The notes under the pieces: generated by a model
Told to the model about the DNA's origin: nothing
The model's input: only the letters and a program-made list of their open reading frames with translations
The model's database searches: none
Program-made: the position numbers and the translations under genes
Assembly: GCF_017165765.1 (NCBI RefSeq)
Contig: NZ_JAFGZD010000003.1
Span: 62,001-126,000, forward strand
Direction of reading: 5' to 3'
Source of the DNA: Pseudomonas capsici
GTDB lineage: Bacteria > Pseudomonadota > Gammaproteobacteria > Pseudomonadales > Pseudomonadaceae
DNA length: 64,000 nucleotides
Shown: positions 17,359 through 25,552 of the stretch, piece after piece
Layout: every line of letters starts with the position of its first letter
How positions within the stretch are numbered: the first letter of the stretch is position 1

Positions 17359-19440
17359 TCACTTCTTTGCGACCGAGCCGCTCAGCCCCAGGTAGTCGAT
17401 CAGAATGCGCCCGGTTTCCGCCAGGTAGGCATCATCCTCGGGTTTGGTCTTCTCGTTTTCTACCGGCAGAGCATCTTCATCCTCTTTCTTCAGCTCTTTG
17501 AGCGGTTCCTCGCCCTTGGCCTTGCGGCGAGTGTTTTCCAGAGCCAGTTGCTTGTTTTCGATCGAAGTGTGTTCGGCGCGACGATCCGCTTCGTTGAGGC
17601 TGACGGTTTTTTCGCTCATCAGCTTCTTGGCCAGCGCCAGGCGGTCCTCGATGAAGACGAACTCGGCGTCCTTGGCAGTGCGGGCCTCATGGCGAGACTG
17701 CAACTGCGCCAGGAATGGCTTGAACGGATCGATGGCAGGCTTGATCGCCGGCTTGATGCTGTCCCATGGCATGGCTTCGGGCAGGGCGCTCTCGCCGATT
17801 TCCTTGGTGTCGATCAGCGACGGGTAAGTGATGTCCGGCACTACGCCCTGATGCTGGGTGCTCTGACCCGATACACGGTAGAACTTGGCCAGTGTCAGTT
17901 TCAGCTCGCCATGGTTGAGCGGCTGGATGGTTTGTACGGTGCCCTTACCGAACGTCTGTCCGCCGATCACCAGTGCGCGGTGATAGTCCTGCATGGCGCC
18001 TGCGAAAATTTCCGAGGCCGAAGCGGACAGGCGGTTGACCAGCAACGCCATCGGGCCTTTGTAGAAGGCACCCTTGGCTTCGTCTTCGAGGACATCGACC
18101 TTGCCGTCGGCATTGCGCACCAGAACGGTCGGGCCCTGCTCGATGAACAGGCTGGTCAGTTCGGTGGCTTCCTGCAGGGAGCCGCCGCCGTTGTTACGCA
18201 AGTCCAGCACGACGCCGTCGACATTCTCTGCCTTGAGTTCGGTCAGCAGTTTCTTGACGTCGCGGGTGGTGCTTTTGTACTGCGGATCACCGGCACGGTA
18301 GGCCTTGAAGTCCAGATAGAAGGCTGGAATCTCGATGACGCCGAGCTTGTAGTCCTTGCCATCCTGATTCAGGTGCAGGATCGACTTCTTCGCCGCCTGC
18401 TCTTCAAGTTTGACCGCTTCGCGGGTGATGGAAACGATCTTGCTGGTCTGGTCGTTCGGTGCATTGCTGGCAGGAATGATTTCCAGGCGTACCACCGAGC
18501 CTTTGGGCCCGCGGATCAGCTTGACCACTTCGTCCAGGCGCCAGCCGATCACATCAACCATTTCCTTGTCGCCCTGGGCGACACCGACGATCTTGTCGGC
18601 CGGAGCGACCTGCTTGGTCTTGGCTGCCGGGCCTGCCGGTACCAGACGCACGATCTTCACGTTGTCGCTGTCGCTCTGCAACACAGCGCCGATGCCTTCC
18701 AGCGACAGGCTCATGTTGATGTCGAAGTTTTCCGCGCTGTCGGGAGACAGGTAGTTGGTGTGCGGATCGTAGGACATGGCGAAGGTATTGATGTACGCCT
18801 GGAAGATATCCTCAGCGCGGGTCTGGCCCAGTCGTGCCAGTTGATTCTTGTAACGCTTGGTCAGGGTTTCCTGGATCTTCGACGGATCCTTGCCCGCGAT
18901 CTTCAGACGCAGGACTTCATCCTTGATGCGTTTGCGCCACAGATCGTCGAGTTCGGCTTCGTTCTTGGGCCATGCGGCGTCCTTGCGGTCTACCAGCAGG
19001 GTTTCCTTGGTATTGAAGTCGATCTTGTCGACGCCTTTGTTCAGCTCTGCCAGAACGAAATCCATGCGCGCCTTGACGCGGTCCAGATAGCGTTTGTACA
19101 TGGTGAAGCCGGGGTTCAGATCGCCACTCTTGAGGAAGTCGTCGAACTGGGTCTGCCACTTGTCGAACTCACTGATATCGCTGGCCGTGAAATAGCTGCG
19201 AGCCGGATCCAGAAGCTTCAGGTAGCTCTGATAGATGATGATCGAGCGCTTGTCGTCCAGCGGTGGCTTGCTGTAGTGGTGGCGCTTGAGCAGTTCGACG
19301 ACATTGAGACTGGCAACCACTTCGTCGCGGTCCGGCTGAAGATTATCCCAGCTGTTGGCGGCAAAAGTGCTGGCTGACATCGGCAACAGGCTCAGGCCGA
19401 TAGACAGTGCGAGGGCGGTGCTTGGGAGTAAGTGCTTCAT
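17359..19440 (-). CDS. prc: Periplasmic C-terminal processing (tail-specific) protease Prc
   Basis: The product of about 693 residues has a signal peptide (MKHLLPSTALALSIGLSLLPMSAS) and the long N-terminal helical domain of Prc. A PDZ domain contains SLSLEGIGAVLQ. The S41 peptidase core has GVVLDLRNNGGGSLQEA and the serine/lysine dyad in SASASEIFAGAM and QTFGKGTVQ. A charged C-terminal domain follows. It degrades periplasmic proteins by their C-termini. In P. aeruginosa the orthologue (AlgO) can cleave mutant anti-sigma factor MucA. The start at 19440 is chosen for the signal peptide; 19473 adds 11 residues and the frame is open to 19671. Upstream DNA carries one copy of the duplicated block described at 19490-19612. 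Confidence 0.93.
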   Translation of the reverse strand: MKHLLPSTALALSIGLSLLPMSASTFAANSWDNLQPDRDEVVASLNVVELLKRHHYSKPPLDDKRSIIIYQSYLKLLDPARSYFTASDISEFDKWQTQFDDFLKSGDLNPGFTMYKRYLDRVKARMDFVLAELNKGVDKIDFNTKETLLVDRKDAAWPKNEAELDDLWRKRIKDEVLRLKIAGKDPSKIQETLTKRYKNQLARLGQTRAEDIFQAYINTFAMSYDPHTNYLSPDSAENFDINMSLSLEGIGAVLQSDSDNVKIVRLVPAGPAAKTKQVAPADKIVGVAQGDKEMVDVIGWRLDEVVKLIRGPKGSVVRLEIIPASNAPNDQTSKIVSITREAVKLEEQAAKKSILHLNQDGKDYKLGVIEIPAFYLDFKAYRAGDPQYKSTTRDVKKLLTELKAENVDGVVLDLRNNGGGSLQEATELTSLFIEQGPTVLVRNADGKVDVLEDEAKGAFYKGPMALLVNRLSASASEIFAGAMQDYHRALVIGGQTFGKGTVQTIQPLNHGELKLTLAKFYRVSGQSTQHQGVVPDITYPSLIDTKEIGESALPEAMPWDSIKPAIKPAIDPFKPFLAQLQSRHEARTAKDAEFVFIEDRLALAKKLMSEKTVSLNEADRRAEHTSIENKQLALENTRRKAKGEEPLKELKKEDEDALPVENEKTKPEDDAYLAETGRILIDYLGLSGSVAKK

Positions 19441-19489
19441 GCTGATTCGACGTGGTGACAAGTGAGAACGCATATTAGGCCGTCTTTGA

Positions 19490-19612
19490 GGTCGCCGGTT
19501 CCTTCGGACCCGGCCGCATAATGCAAAAGCCCGGCTAAACAGCTTCGGGCTCAGTCTGGACTCACTATGGCGGCACTGTGAAGGCATTGCAAGGCGTCGA
19601 AGCATATGTTCC
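19490..19612 (+). repeat. Copy A of a duplicated block: remnant of the quinone reductase promoter and first codons
   Basis: This block matches 21809-21927. Shared landmarks in the same order are GGTCGCC, GCATAATGCAAA, a small GC hairpin, GGGCTCAGTC and a 30-base stretch (19573-19602 against 21889-21918) with only two mismatches. That stretch begins just before the GTG start of the quinone reductase. Here the reading frame goes on only a short way with unrelated residues, so it is a dead 5' fragment. Confidence 0.75.
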
Positions 19613-19729
19613 GGGGCTGAGCACATCAGGCGGGGTTGATTCAGCCAGCATTCAGCTTTAGCCCGGCGCATGGGCTGCGAAAGCGGGGCTGATGTCTGTC
19701 ATCGACGTCCCGGCTGATTCCGGTGGAAG

Positions 19730-19756
19730 CCCGCCCCCGAGTGCTTCAGGGGCGGG
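19730..19756 (-). terminator. Probable hairpin terminator of the Ig-module gene
   Basis: CCCGCCCC (19730-19737) pairs with GGGGCGGG (19749-19756), 8 bases past the stop of the 615-residue gene. The following minus-strand sequence has no good U tract, so termination may be partial. Confidence 0.5.
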
Positions 19757-19763
19757 TGCTGGC

Positions 19764-21611
19764 TCAAGGGGTCCATGCGGTCCAGCTCAGGTTGTCCAGA
19801 AGTACGGTGTCTGTGTTGCCTTTCAGAATTATCCGGAAATACAGGCAGGGCCAGTTGAAGCTCTTTTGGTAGGTAATGAGATTGACGTCCGAGCGGATAG
19901 TCTCTCTTTCGATCTCTACTTCCATGATGTCGAAGAAGCTGATGTAGTTCTCTTCCGAGTCCGCTCTGACATGAGACAGGGTCAGTGTTTCGATAAAGCC
20001 TCCGAAGCCAAACACGATGTTGCAATCCGGTGCGAGCTGCAGCGTACGGTAGCTGAACCAGGGATAGGCTTCCCTGACATCCACAATGGATGCCGGAGCT
20101 TCGAATACAGTGAGGCTCGAGCCGTCCGAGCATGGCACCTCCTCTTTCATTGGCAACTCCTCTTCCGGGAATGTCTGCCAGTCTTCGGAGCCGCTGACCG
20201 GGTAATAAACGATGATTCCAATCGTCTCGATGGGGAGAGGTGTCCGGGTAAGTCCGCCATCGAACGATATTTCCATGATCAGTCGCAGATTTGTGTAGCC
20301 CTTGAGTTTCTGTAGCTCACTCAGCGCCACCTGGGTGCTCTGGGTCGTGGCAGTGGTGATTGCGAAGTTCTGCCAGAGCGGATGATTCCAGTTATAGGCC
20401 GAGCCATCCTCGGCGGTTCCTTCGAAACGCAGCCAGATGCGCTGTCCGGGCGCGATGAACGGCCACGGCTGTACGGTCAGATTGACGTCCCTTTTCTGTC
20501 GCTGGACTGTCAGGGTCTTGTGCCAACCGGTTATCGGGAGTTCTGGCGTCGGCAGTGCCGACTCGGGTATCGCCTGTATTTTCAAGCTCAGAGGAGCGGA
20601 TTCCTGTTCGTTCGCTCCTCGGGTAACGACATAAGTGACCTGTAGTGTTTTGCCCATCGCAGATGCAATTGCCTCGGGCGTGACGGTGAATTGCACACTC
20701 GCTGCGGGATTGCCGGGCTGCAAGGCAGGATCGGTTACATCCTCCTGGCCGTCCCAGCGCACGCGGATACTGTCGGTGTCACGCATGTAGGGATAGGCCA
20801 CCACCACGGTTGCACCTGCCACGGCCAGCATGGGGTCCAGCTCGCCCTCGGGTGCTTCCTTCACCGTCGGTGCGGGCGTCACGAAGATATCGACGGCGGT
20901 AAATGCGGCGAGTGAGTAGCCCGACCAGTTACTCACCCGGTCCCGGATCTCGTAATAGACGGTCAGGTTGCCACTGTTGCCGGCAGCCACTTGTAACTCT
21001 TTCGGTACTCCCACGGTTTGCGGTTTTCCTGCCTGATCCGCAGGCAACGGCGGGTTTTCGACGACGAATTCATTGCTTCCCCAGTACAGACGCAGCACGT
21101 CGCCTTCCTGCATGTTGTCCCAGGCGGCGACGGTCAGCGACAGATCGACGGGCATCCCGATATCCGGCGGCAGGTTTTCTACAGGGGCCAGACTGTCATT
21201 GATATAGGGTGTGTGGTTATCGCTATCGAGTCCACCGGGTACGCTGCGTTTGACTCGTACCTGGCGCACGGGGGAGTCAGCGGATGCACCGCCTGCGGCG
21301 GGTGTGATCCGGTAGAACACTTCGGACAGCTCCGGCTCGTCGGGAATGTCCTGTGGCAGCACGGAAAAGTCGATGGAGGGGCGATCAGGGTTGGTGACCA
21401 GGGTCTGGATGAGCTGGCCGTTCCATGACAACTCGATGAGATCGCCTTTGACGGTCCCGACCGGAGTGACGGCGAACAGCGCCACGCCCTTTTGCGGGTC
21501 CTTGAGGTCGTTCCAACCCAGTCCGAGTTTGTCGTTGAGGTCGATTGACGGAATCTGCAGGGGCGTCAGTTGCCCGGTTTGCTGGCTTGGTGGAGATGGG
21601 GACGTATTCAT
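19764..21611 (-). CDS. Large cytoplasmic protein of repeated Ig-like modules, function unknown
   Basis: The 615-residue product has no signal peptide or membrane segment. At least three related beta-sandwich-like modules of about 100 residues can be seen. They are marked by KGDLIELSWNG (about 55), EGDVLRLYWGS (about 175) and DTDSIRVRWDG (about 285), with a weaker fourth (PGQRIWLRFEG, about 395). Each is followed by a V-x-Y strand (FYRITPAAGG, VYYEIRDRVSNWSGYS, TYVVTRGANEQES). The C-terminal 150 residues form a different domain. Pseudomonads often carry several such proteins of unknown role. A related single module is encoded at 29474-29815. The gene lies between two copies of a duplicated block, which suggests it was inserted between prc and the quinone reductase. 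Confidence 0.72.
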   Translation of the reverse strand: MNTSPSPPSQQTGQLTPLQIPSIDLNDKLGLGWNDLKDPQKGVALFAVTPVGTVKGDLIELSWNGQLIQTLVTNPDRPSIDFSVLPQDIPDEPELSEVFYRITPAAGGASADSPVRQVRVKRSVPGGLDSDNHTPYINDSLAPVENLPPDIGMPVDLSLTVAAWDNMQEGDVLRLYWGSNEFVVENPPLPADQAGKPQTVGVPKELQVAAGNSGNLTVYYEIRDRVSNWSGYSLAAFTAVDIFVTPAPTVKEAPEGELDPMLAVAGATVVVAYPYMRDTDSIRVRWDGQEDVTDPALQPGNPAASVQFTVTPEAIASAMGKTLQVTYVVTRGANEQESAPLSLKIQAIPESALPTPELPITGWHKTLTVQRQKRDVNLTVQPWPFIAPGQRIWLRFEGTAEDGSAYNWNHPLWQNFAITTATTQSTQVALSELQKLKGYTNLRLIMEISFDGGLTRTPLPIETIGIIVYYPVSGSEDWQTFPEEELPMKEEVPCSDGSSLTVFEAPASIVDVREAYPWFSYRTLQLAPDCNIVFGFGGFIETLTLSHVRADSEENYISFFDIMEVEIERETIRSDVNLITYQKSFNWPCLYFRIILKGNTDTVLLDNLSWTAWTP

Positions 21612-21808
21612 GAATGGCTCCTTGCTGAGTCATGAACTCCTTGAAAAAGGGGGCACCGTAGCGATCTCGGTGAGTCGCTGCTCATGGCCTTAATGCTCCA
21701 GAATCCTTTCCGGAGTCCTGCGGTGCGGCAGTTTCAGAAGAGTATTTGACCGATGAATCTGCTTGTCACTGTCAGAAATGACAGTGCCGGGCAGCCGTGC
21801 CGATTAAA

Positions 21809-21927
21809 GGTCGCCCGTTCGTGGATCCGGTCGCATAATGCAAAGGCCCCGGGCGATTCCCCGGGCTCAGTCCAGACTCATGACGGAGGTACTGTGAAGG
21901 CATTGCAAGGCGTTGAAGGACATGTGG
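21809..21927 (+). repeat. Copy B of the duplicated block: functional promoter and start of the quinone reductase
   Basis: This is the intact counterpart of 19490-19612. It holds GCATAATGCAAA (a likely -10 region), a GC hairpin (CCCCGGG / CCCGGGG-type, 21847-21865), the Shine-Dalgarno GGAGGT and the first codons of the gene at 21894. Together the copies bracket the Ig-module gene. Confidence 0.72.
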
Positions 21928-22856
21928 AATGGGTCGAAGAGCCAGATCCGGCCCTCGATGTGGGGCAGGTTCGCATCAAAGTGGCTGCCGCTGGTCTGAA
22001 CCGGGCCGATCTGTTGCAGCGTGCGGGTCTTTATCCGCCACCGCCGGGCGTCACGTCCATCATTGGCCTGGAGTGCTCGGGCGTGATCGACGAAGTCGGG
22101 CCGGGCACTTCCTGGCAGGTCGGCGACCGCGTCTGTGCGCTGTTGGCGGGCGGTGCCATGGCTGAACAGGTAGTGGTCGATGCGCGTCATGTGCTGCCCG
22201 TGCCTGACGGTCTGTCGTTGCATGAGGCGGCTGCGATTCCGGAAGTCTATGCCACGGCGTGGCTGAACCTGTTTCAACTGGCGGGTCTGAAACCCGGTGA
22301 AAAGGTCTTGCTGCATGCCGGAGCCAGTGGCGTGGGTTCGGCCGGTATTCAGCTCTGCAAGGCCTTCGGCAGCCCGGTCTGGGTCAGTGTCGGTTCGACC
22401 GAGCGTCTGGCGTATTGCGTCGAGCTGGGTGCGCAGGGTGGCGTGGTGCGCAGCGACAGTCTGGAAAGCCTGAGTGACTTTGCACCCTTCGACGTGATTC
22501 TCGATCCGGTCGGCGCCAATTATTCAGGGCTGAACGTCAAACTGCTGGGGCTCGATGGCCGCTGGGTGCTGATCGGCCTGATGGGCGGACGCGAAGCCCA
22601 ACTGGACTTGGCACAGGTGCTGGGCAAACGCATTCAGGTTCTCGGGTCGACCTTGCGCAGCCGTGACGATCAATTCAAGGCCGACCTGCTCAGTGATCTG
22701 GGCCAGCACGTCTGGCCGCTGTTCACCGAAGGGCGTCTCAAGCCGCAACTGGCCAGGACCTTCCCGATCAAGGACGCCGAAGCTGCCTTTGCCGAGCTGG
22801 CGACCAATCAGGTATCGGGCAAGATTGTGCTGGTGATAGACGAGAGCCTGAAATAG
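21894..22856 (+). CDS. NAD(P)H-quinone oxidoreductase (medium-chain reductase, QOR/PIG3 type)
   Basis: The 320-residue product has the zinc-free QOR pattern: AGLNRADLLQRAGLYPPPPG near residue 45 and GLECSGVIDEVGPG after it. The nucleotide-binding motif is LLHAGASGVGSAGIQL (about residue 140), with later ILDPVGANY and QVLGSTLRSR. It should reduce quinones or enones with NADPH in the cytoplasm. The start is GTG at 21894 with GGAGGT three bases upstream; longer in-frame starts to 21753 lack family similarity. The gene is single and faces the HAD gene across a REP palindrome. Confidence 0.9.
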   Translation: MKALQGVEGHVEWVEEPDPALDVGQVRIKVAAAGLNRADLLQRAGLYPPPPGVTSIIGLECSGVIDEVGPGTSWQVGDRVCALLAGGAMAEQVVVDARHVLPVPDGLSLHEAAAIPEVYATAWLNLFQLAGLKPGEKVLLHAGASGVGSAGIQLCKAFGSPVWVSVGSTERLAYCVELGAQGGVVRSDSLESLSDFAPFDVILDPVGANYSGLNVKLLGLDGRWVLIGLMGGREAQLDLAQVLGKRIQVLGSTLRSRDDQFKADLLSDLGQHVWPLFTEGRLKPQLARTFPIKDAEAAFAELATNQVSGKIVLVIDESLK

Positions 22857-22910
22857 CGCCATCGCGAATGAATTGGCTGTCTCTGTTATAGCGCTGCTAA
22901 TGCTGTAGGA

Positions 22911-22952
22911 GGCAGCTTGCTGGCGACAATGTGAAGTCGCCAGCAAGCTGCC
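22911..22952. repeat. REP-type palindrome between convergent genes
   Basis: GGCAGCTTGCTGGCGAC (22911-22927) and its exact reverse complement (22936-22952) form a 17-bp stem with an 8-nt loop. The same core occurs at 41187-41203 and 60901-60977. It may also end transcription from both sides. Confidence 0.85.
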
Positions 22953-22983
22953 CTCTGGCTTGATGCAGACAGCGCGAGCGCAT

Positions 22984-23637
22984 TCAGCTCCAGCTATGCA
23001 CCGGCCAACCCGCTTTCTCGGCATGTTCGCGCAACACGGCATCGGGGTTGACCACGTTGGGGTGGTCAACCTTGAGCAGCAGTGGCAGGTCATTGCGGGA
23101 GTCGGAGTAGAAACTGGCACCCTCGAGGTTTTCACCCTCGGCATCCAGCCAGTCCAGCAGACGGGTGATCTTGCCTTCGCGGTAGGTCAGCACGCCGACC
23201 GTCGCACCGCTGTAGACGCCATTCTGCACATCCAGGTCGATGGCCAGCACTTCATCGATACCCAGGCGTTCGGCAATCGGTTTGACCAGATGTACGCCGG
23301 ACGCCGAAATCACCAGAATGCGGTCGCCCCTGGCCCTGTGCTGCGCGATGCACTTGCAGGCGTCGCTGTAGATGATCGGCTCGATGATGTCTTCCACCCA
23401 GGGGCCGACCAGATGATCGACTTCCTCCGGGGTACGGCCAGCCATGGGGTCCAGGCTGAAAGCCATGTAATCCTCCATGGCCAGTTTTCCTGCACTGTAG
23501 GCGGCCATCAGTTCGTCGTTGCGTTTCATGAACGACTCGGGATCGACCCAGCCCAGACGGCCCATCTGCTCGCTCCACAGACTGGCACAGTCGCCGCCGA
23601 TCAGGGTCTCGTCCAGGTCGAAAATTGCTAAAGGCAT
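22984..23637 (-). CDS. HAD-superfamily phosphatase (subfamily IB, SerB-like)
   Basis: The 217-residue product has all HAD motifs: DLDETL (motif I, about residue 7), ISASG (motif II), the lysine in YREGKITRL, and SDSRNDLPLL (motif III/IV). Subfamily IB includes phosphoserine phosphatase and related small-molecule phosphatases; the substrate here is not known. AAGGAGGCACGC precedes ATG 23637, so longer starts to 23727 are rejected. The gene follows the ABC cluster's minus-strand direction but a repeat separates them. Confidence 0.87.
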   Translation of the reverse strand: MPLAIFDLDETLIGGDCASLWSEQMGRLGWVDPESFMKRNDELMAAYSAGKLAMEDYMAFSLDPMAGRTPEEVDHLVGPWVEDIIEPIIYSDACKCIAQHRARGDRILVISASGVHLVKPIAERLGIDEVLAIDLDVQNGVYSGATVGVLTYREGKITRLLDWLDAEGENLEGASFYSDSRNDLPLLLKVDHPNVVNPDAVLREHAEKAGWPVHSWS

Positions 23638-23689
23638 GCGTGCCTCCTTGGGTTGTTGTTCGGTAATGGGGGGGGGCGTGGGCACGCAG

Positions 23690-23760
23690 CTGCAAGCTGT
23701 AAGCTCCAAGCTGCAAGTGAAGAGCACGGCTTGTCGCTTGAAGCTTGCAACTTGCCGCTG
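23690..23760. repeat. AAGCTGCAAG-type palindromic repeat
   Basis: Interleaved direct and inverted copies of GCTGCAAG / CTTGCAAC-like words (GCAGCTGCAAGCTGTAAGC, CTTGAAGCTTGCAACTTGCC) fill the gap between the HAD gene and the ABC ATPase gene. A second copy of this family lies at 52689-52768. Confidence 0.7.
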
Positions 23761-23763
23761 CTC

Positions 23764-24753
23764 CTAAGCCACCTCACATAAAGCCGAAAGTTCGATGTTC
23801 AGGCTCACACGTTGCCCGTCAGGGTGGAGATCTTTCGCGCTGCGGTTGAGTACGTCGACCACCAGTTCCACGTCCCTGGCCTGGACCCGGTAACGGATCA
23901 CGTTGCCCAGCAGGCTGTGGCTGAGCACTTCGCCTTCCAGTGCGCCGGTTACGCTGAGCTGGATGGCTTCGGGGCGGATGGCGACGCGGGTGTTGATCGG
24001 ACGCTGCATCAGGCGAGAGGCATCGTCGGGTTCAAGCAGGTTGTAGTTACCGATGAAGCCGGCAGCAAAGACGTCCGCAGGGGAGGTGTAAAGGGTTTCG
24101 GCATCGCCGCTCTGGACGATACGACCCTGATTCATCAGGAAAATGCGGTCTGACATGGTCAGCGCTTCTTCCTGATCGTGAGTGACAAAGATGGTGGTCA
24201 GGCCCAGTTCGCGCTGGATGGCGCGGATCTGTTCGCGCAGGTGTTTGCGAATCCGTGCGTCCAGTGCCGACAGCGGTTCATCGAGCAGCAGCAGGCGCGG
24301 GCGGGTCACCAGAGAACGGGCCAGGGCAACGCGCTGACATTGCCCGCCGGACAACTGATGCGGATAGCGGTTGGCGAAATCGCTCAGTTCGACCAGCTTC
24401 AGCACTTCGGCGACACGCTTGTGGATGTCGTCTGCGTTGATCTTCTGGATGCGCAGGCCGAACGCGACGTTCTGCTCCACGGTCATGTTGGGGAACAGCG
24501 CATAGCTCTGGAACACCATGCCGATATTGCGCTTCTGCGGGGTGAGCGGCACCAGGTCCTGACCGTCGAGCAGGATGCGGCCACTGTTCACCGATGTCAG
24601 GCCGGCGATGCAGCGCAGCAGGGTCGACTTGCCGCAGCCCGACGGGCCGAGCAGGGTGACGAACTCGCCGCGTTCGATGGTGCAGTTGATATCACTGAAC
24701 ACCGCGGTGCTGGCGTAGCTTTTCTGCAGGTTTTCGATGCTGACAAAACTCAT
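23764..24753 (-). CDS. ABC importer ATP-binding protein (spermidine/2-aminoethylphosphonate-like class)
   Basis: The 329-residue ATPase has Walker A GPSGCGKST (about residue 36), Q-loop VFQSYALFPNMT, signature LSGGQCQR, Walker B LLLLDEPLSALD and switch H in VTHDQEEAL. A C-terminal TOBE-like regulatory domain follows from about residue 240. This class serves PotABCD, FbpABC and phosphonate-type importers. It is the last gene of a five-gene minus-strand operon, one base from the upstream permease gene. The substrate is inferred only from the operon. Confidence 0.88.
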   Translation of the reverse strand: MSFVSIENLQKSYASTAVFSDINCTIERGEFVTLLGPSGCGKSTLLRCIAGLTSVNSGRILLDGQDLVPLTPQKRNIGMVFQSYALFPNMTVEQNVAFGLRIQKINADDIHKRVAEVLKLVELSDFANRYPHQLSGGQCQRVALARSLVTRPRLLLLDEPLSALDARIRKHLREQIRAIQRELGLTTIFVTHDQEEALTMSDRIFLMNQGRIVQSGDAETLYTSPADVFAAGFIGNYNLLEPDDASRLMQRPINTRVAIRPEAIQLSVTGALEGEVLSHSLLGNVIRYRVQARDVELVVDVLNRSAKDLHPDGQRVSLNIELSALCEVA

Positions 24754-24754
24754 A

Positions 24755-25552
24755 TCAGTCTTTGTCCTTGTTCAGTCGATTGGCGGCCCAGGTCAGCACC
24801 AGCACGAAGAGGAAATAGGAAATCACCAGCGCACTGTTGAAGTGGCCGCTGCTGTTGCGCATGTTGTTGAGGTACACCTGCAGGGTTTCATAGCGGGTAC
24901 CGACCAGCAGGTTGGCGAATACGAACTCGCCGAACAGGAAGGAGAACGACAGCAGCAATGCCACCAGCAAGCCTTTGCGCAGGTTGGGCAGCACCACCAT
25001 GAAAGCGGCCTGCCAGGTATTGGCTCCCAGCAACTGGGCAGCGTCCATCAGATCGGTGAGGTTGATCGCCTGCAGGTTGTTGCTGATGGCCCGGTACATG
25101 AACGGCAGTGCGACGGTGAAGTAGCAGCCAATCAGAATCCACGGTGTACCGACCATGGCAAACGGCCCGGAGCCATAGAGTTGCAGCAGGCCTACCGACG
25201 AAGCCACGGGCGGCACCGCGAAGGGCAGCAGGATCAGGATGTTCATCAGGGCATCCAGGCGCGGAAAGTGGTAATGCACCACGAACAGCAGCGGCAGGAT
25301 CAGCACCACCGACAGAATCAGTGCGCCCACGCAGACCAGTAGCGACTGGCCGAAGGCTGTGAGAAAGCGCGGGTCGCTCCACAGCGCGATGTACCACTTG
25401 AAGGTCAGGCCGCTGGGCAGAATGCTCGCCGACCAACTGGTGGACAGCGAGTACAGCAGCGTACCGGCCAGTGGCAGCAGCAGGATGAAGAACAGGGCAT
25501 AGACCACGAAGCGGTGGTAAAGCCCGGCAGGACCTTTTTCAGCGCGAGACAT
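24755..25552 (-). CDS. ABC importer permease, second subunit
   Basis: This 265-residue protein has six predicted membrane helices. The EAA loop reads LMDAAQLLGANTWQAAFMVVLPNLRKG near residue 175. It resembles PotC-type inner-membrane permeases. Its start overlaps the end of the first permease gene by 14 bp, and its stop is next to the ATPase gene, so the three are translationally coupled. With the other permease it should form the heterodimeric channel. Confidence 0.88.
   Translation of the reverse strand: MSRAEKGPAGLYHRFVVYALFFILLLPLAGTLLYSLSTSWSASILPSGLTFKWYIALWSDPRFLTAFGQSLLVCVGALILSVVLILPLLFVVHYHFPRLDALMNILILLPFAVPPVASSVGLLQLYGSGPFAMVGTPWILIGCYFTVALPFMYRAISNNLQAINLTDLMDAAQLLGANTWQAAFMVVLPNLRKGLLVALLLSFSFLFGEFVFANLLVGTRYETLQVYLNNMRNSSGHFNSALVISYFLFVLVLTWAANRLNKDKD

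Noticed and set aside
17548..19377. Plus-strand ORF of 609 codons
   Set aside because: Antisense shadow of prc, caused by high third-position GC.
19490..21927. Insertion sequence or integron origin for the Ig-module islet
   Set aside because: No transposase, integrase, terminal inverted repeats or attC-like site; the flanks are a duplication of local DNA.
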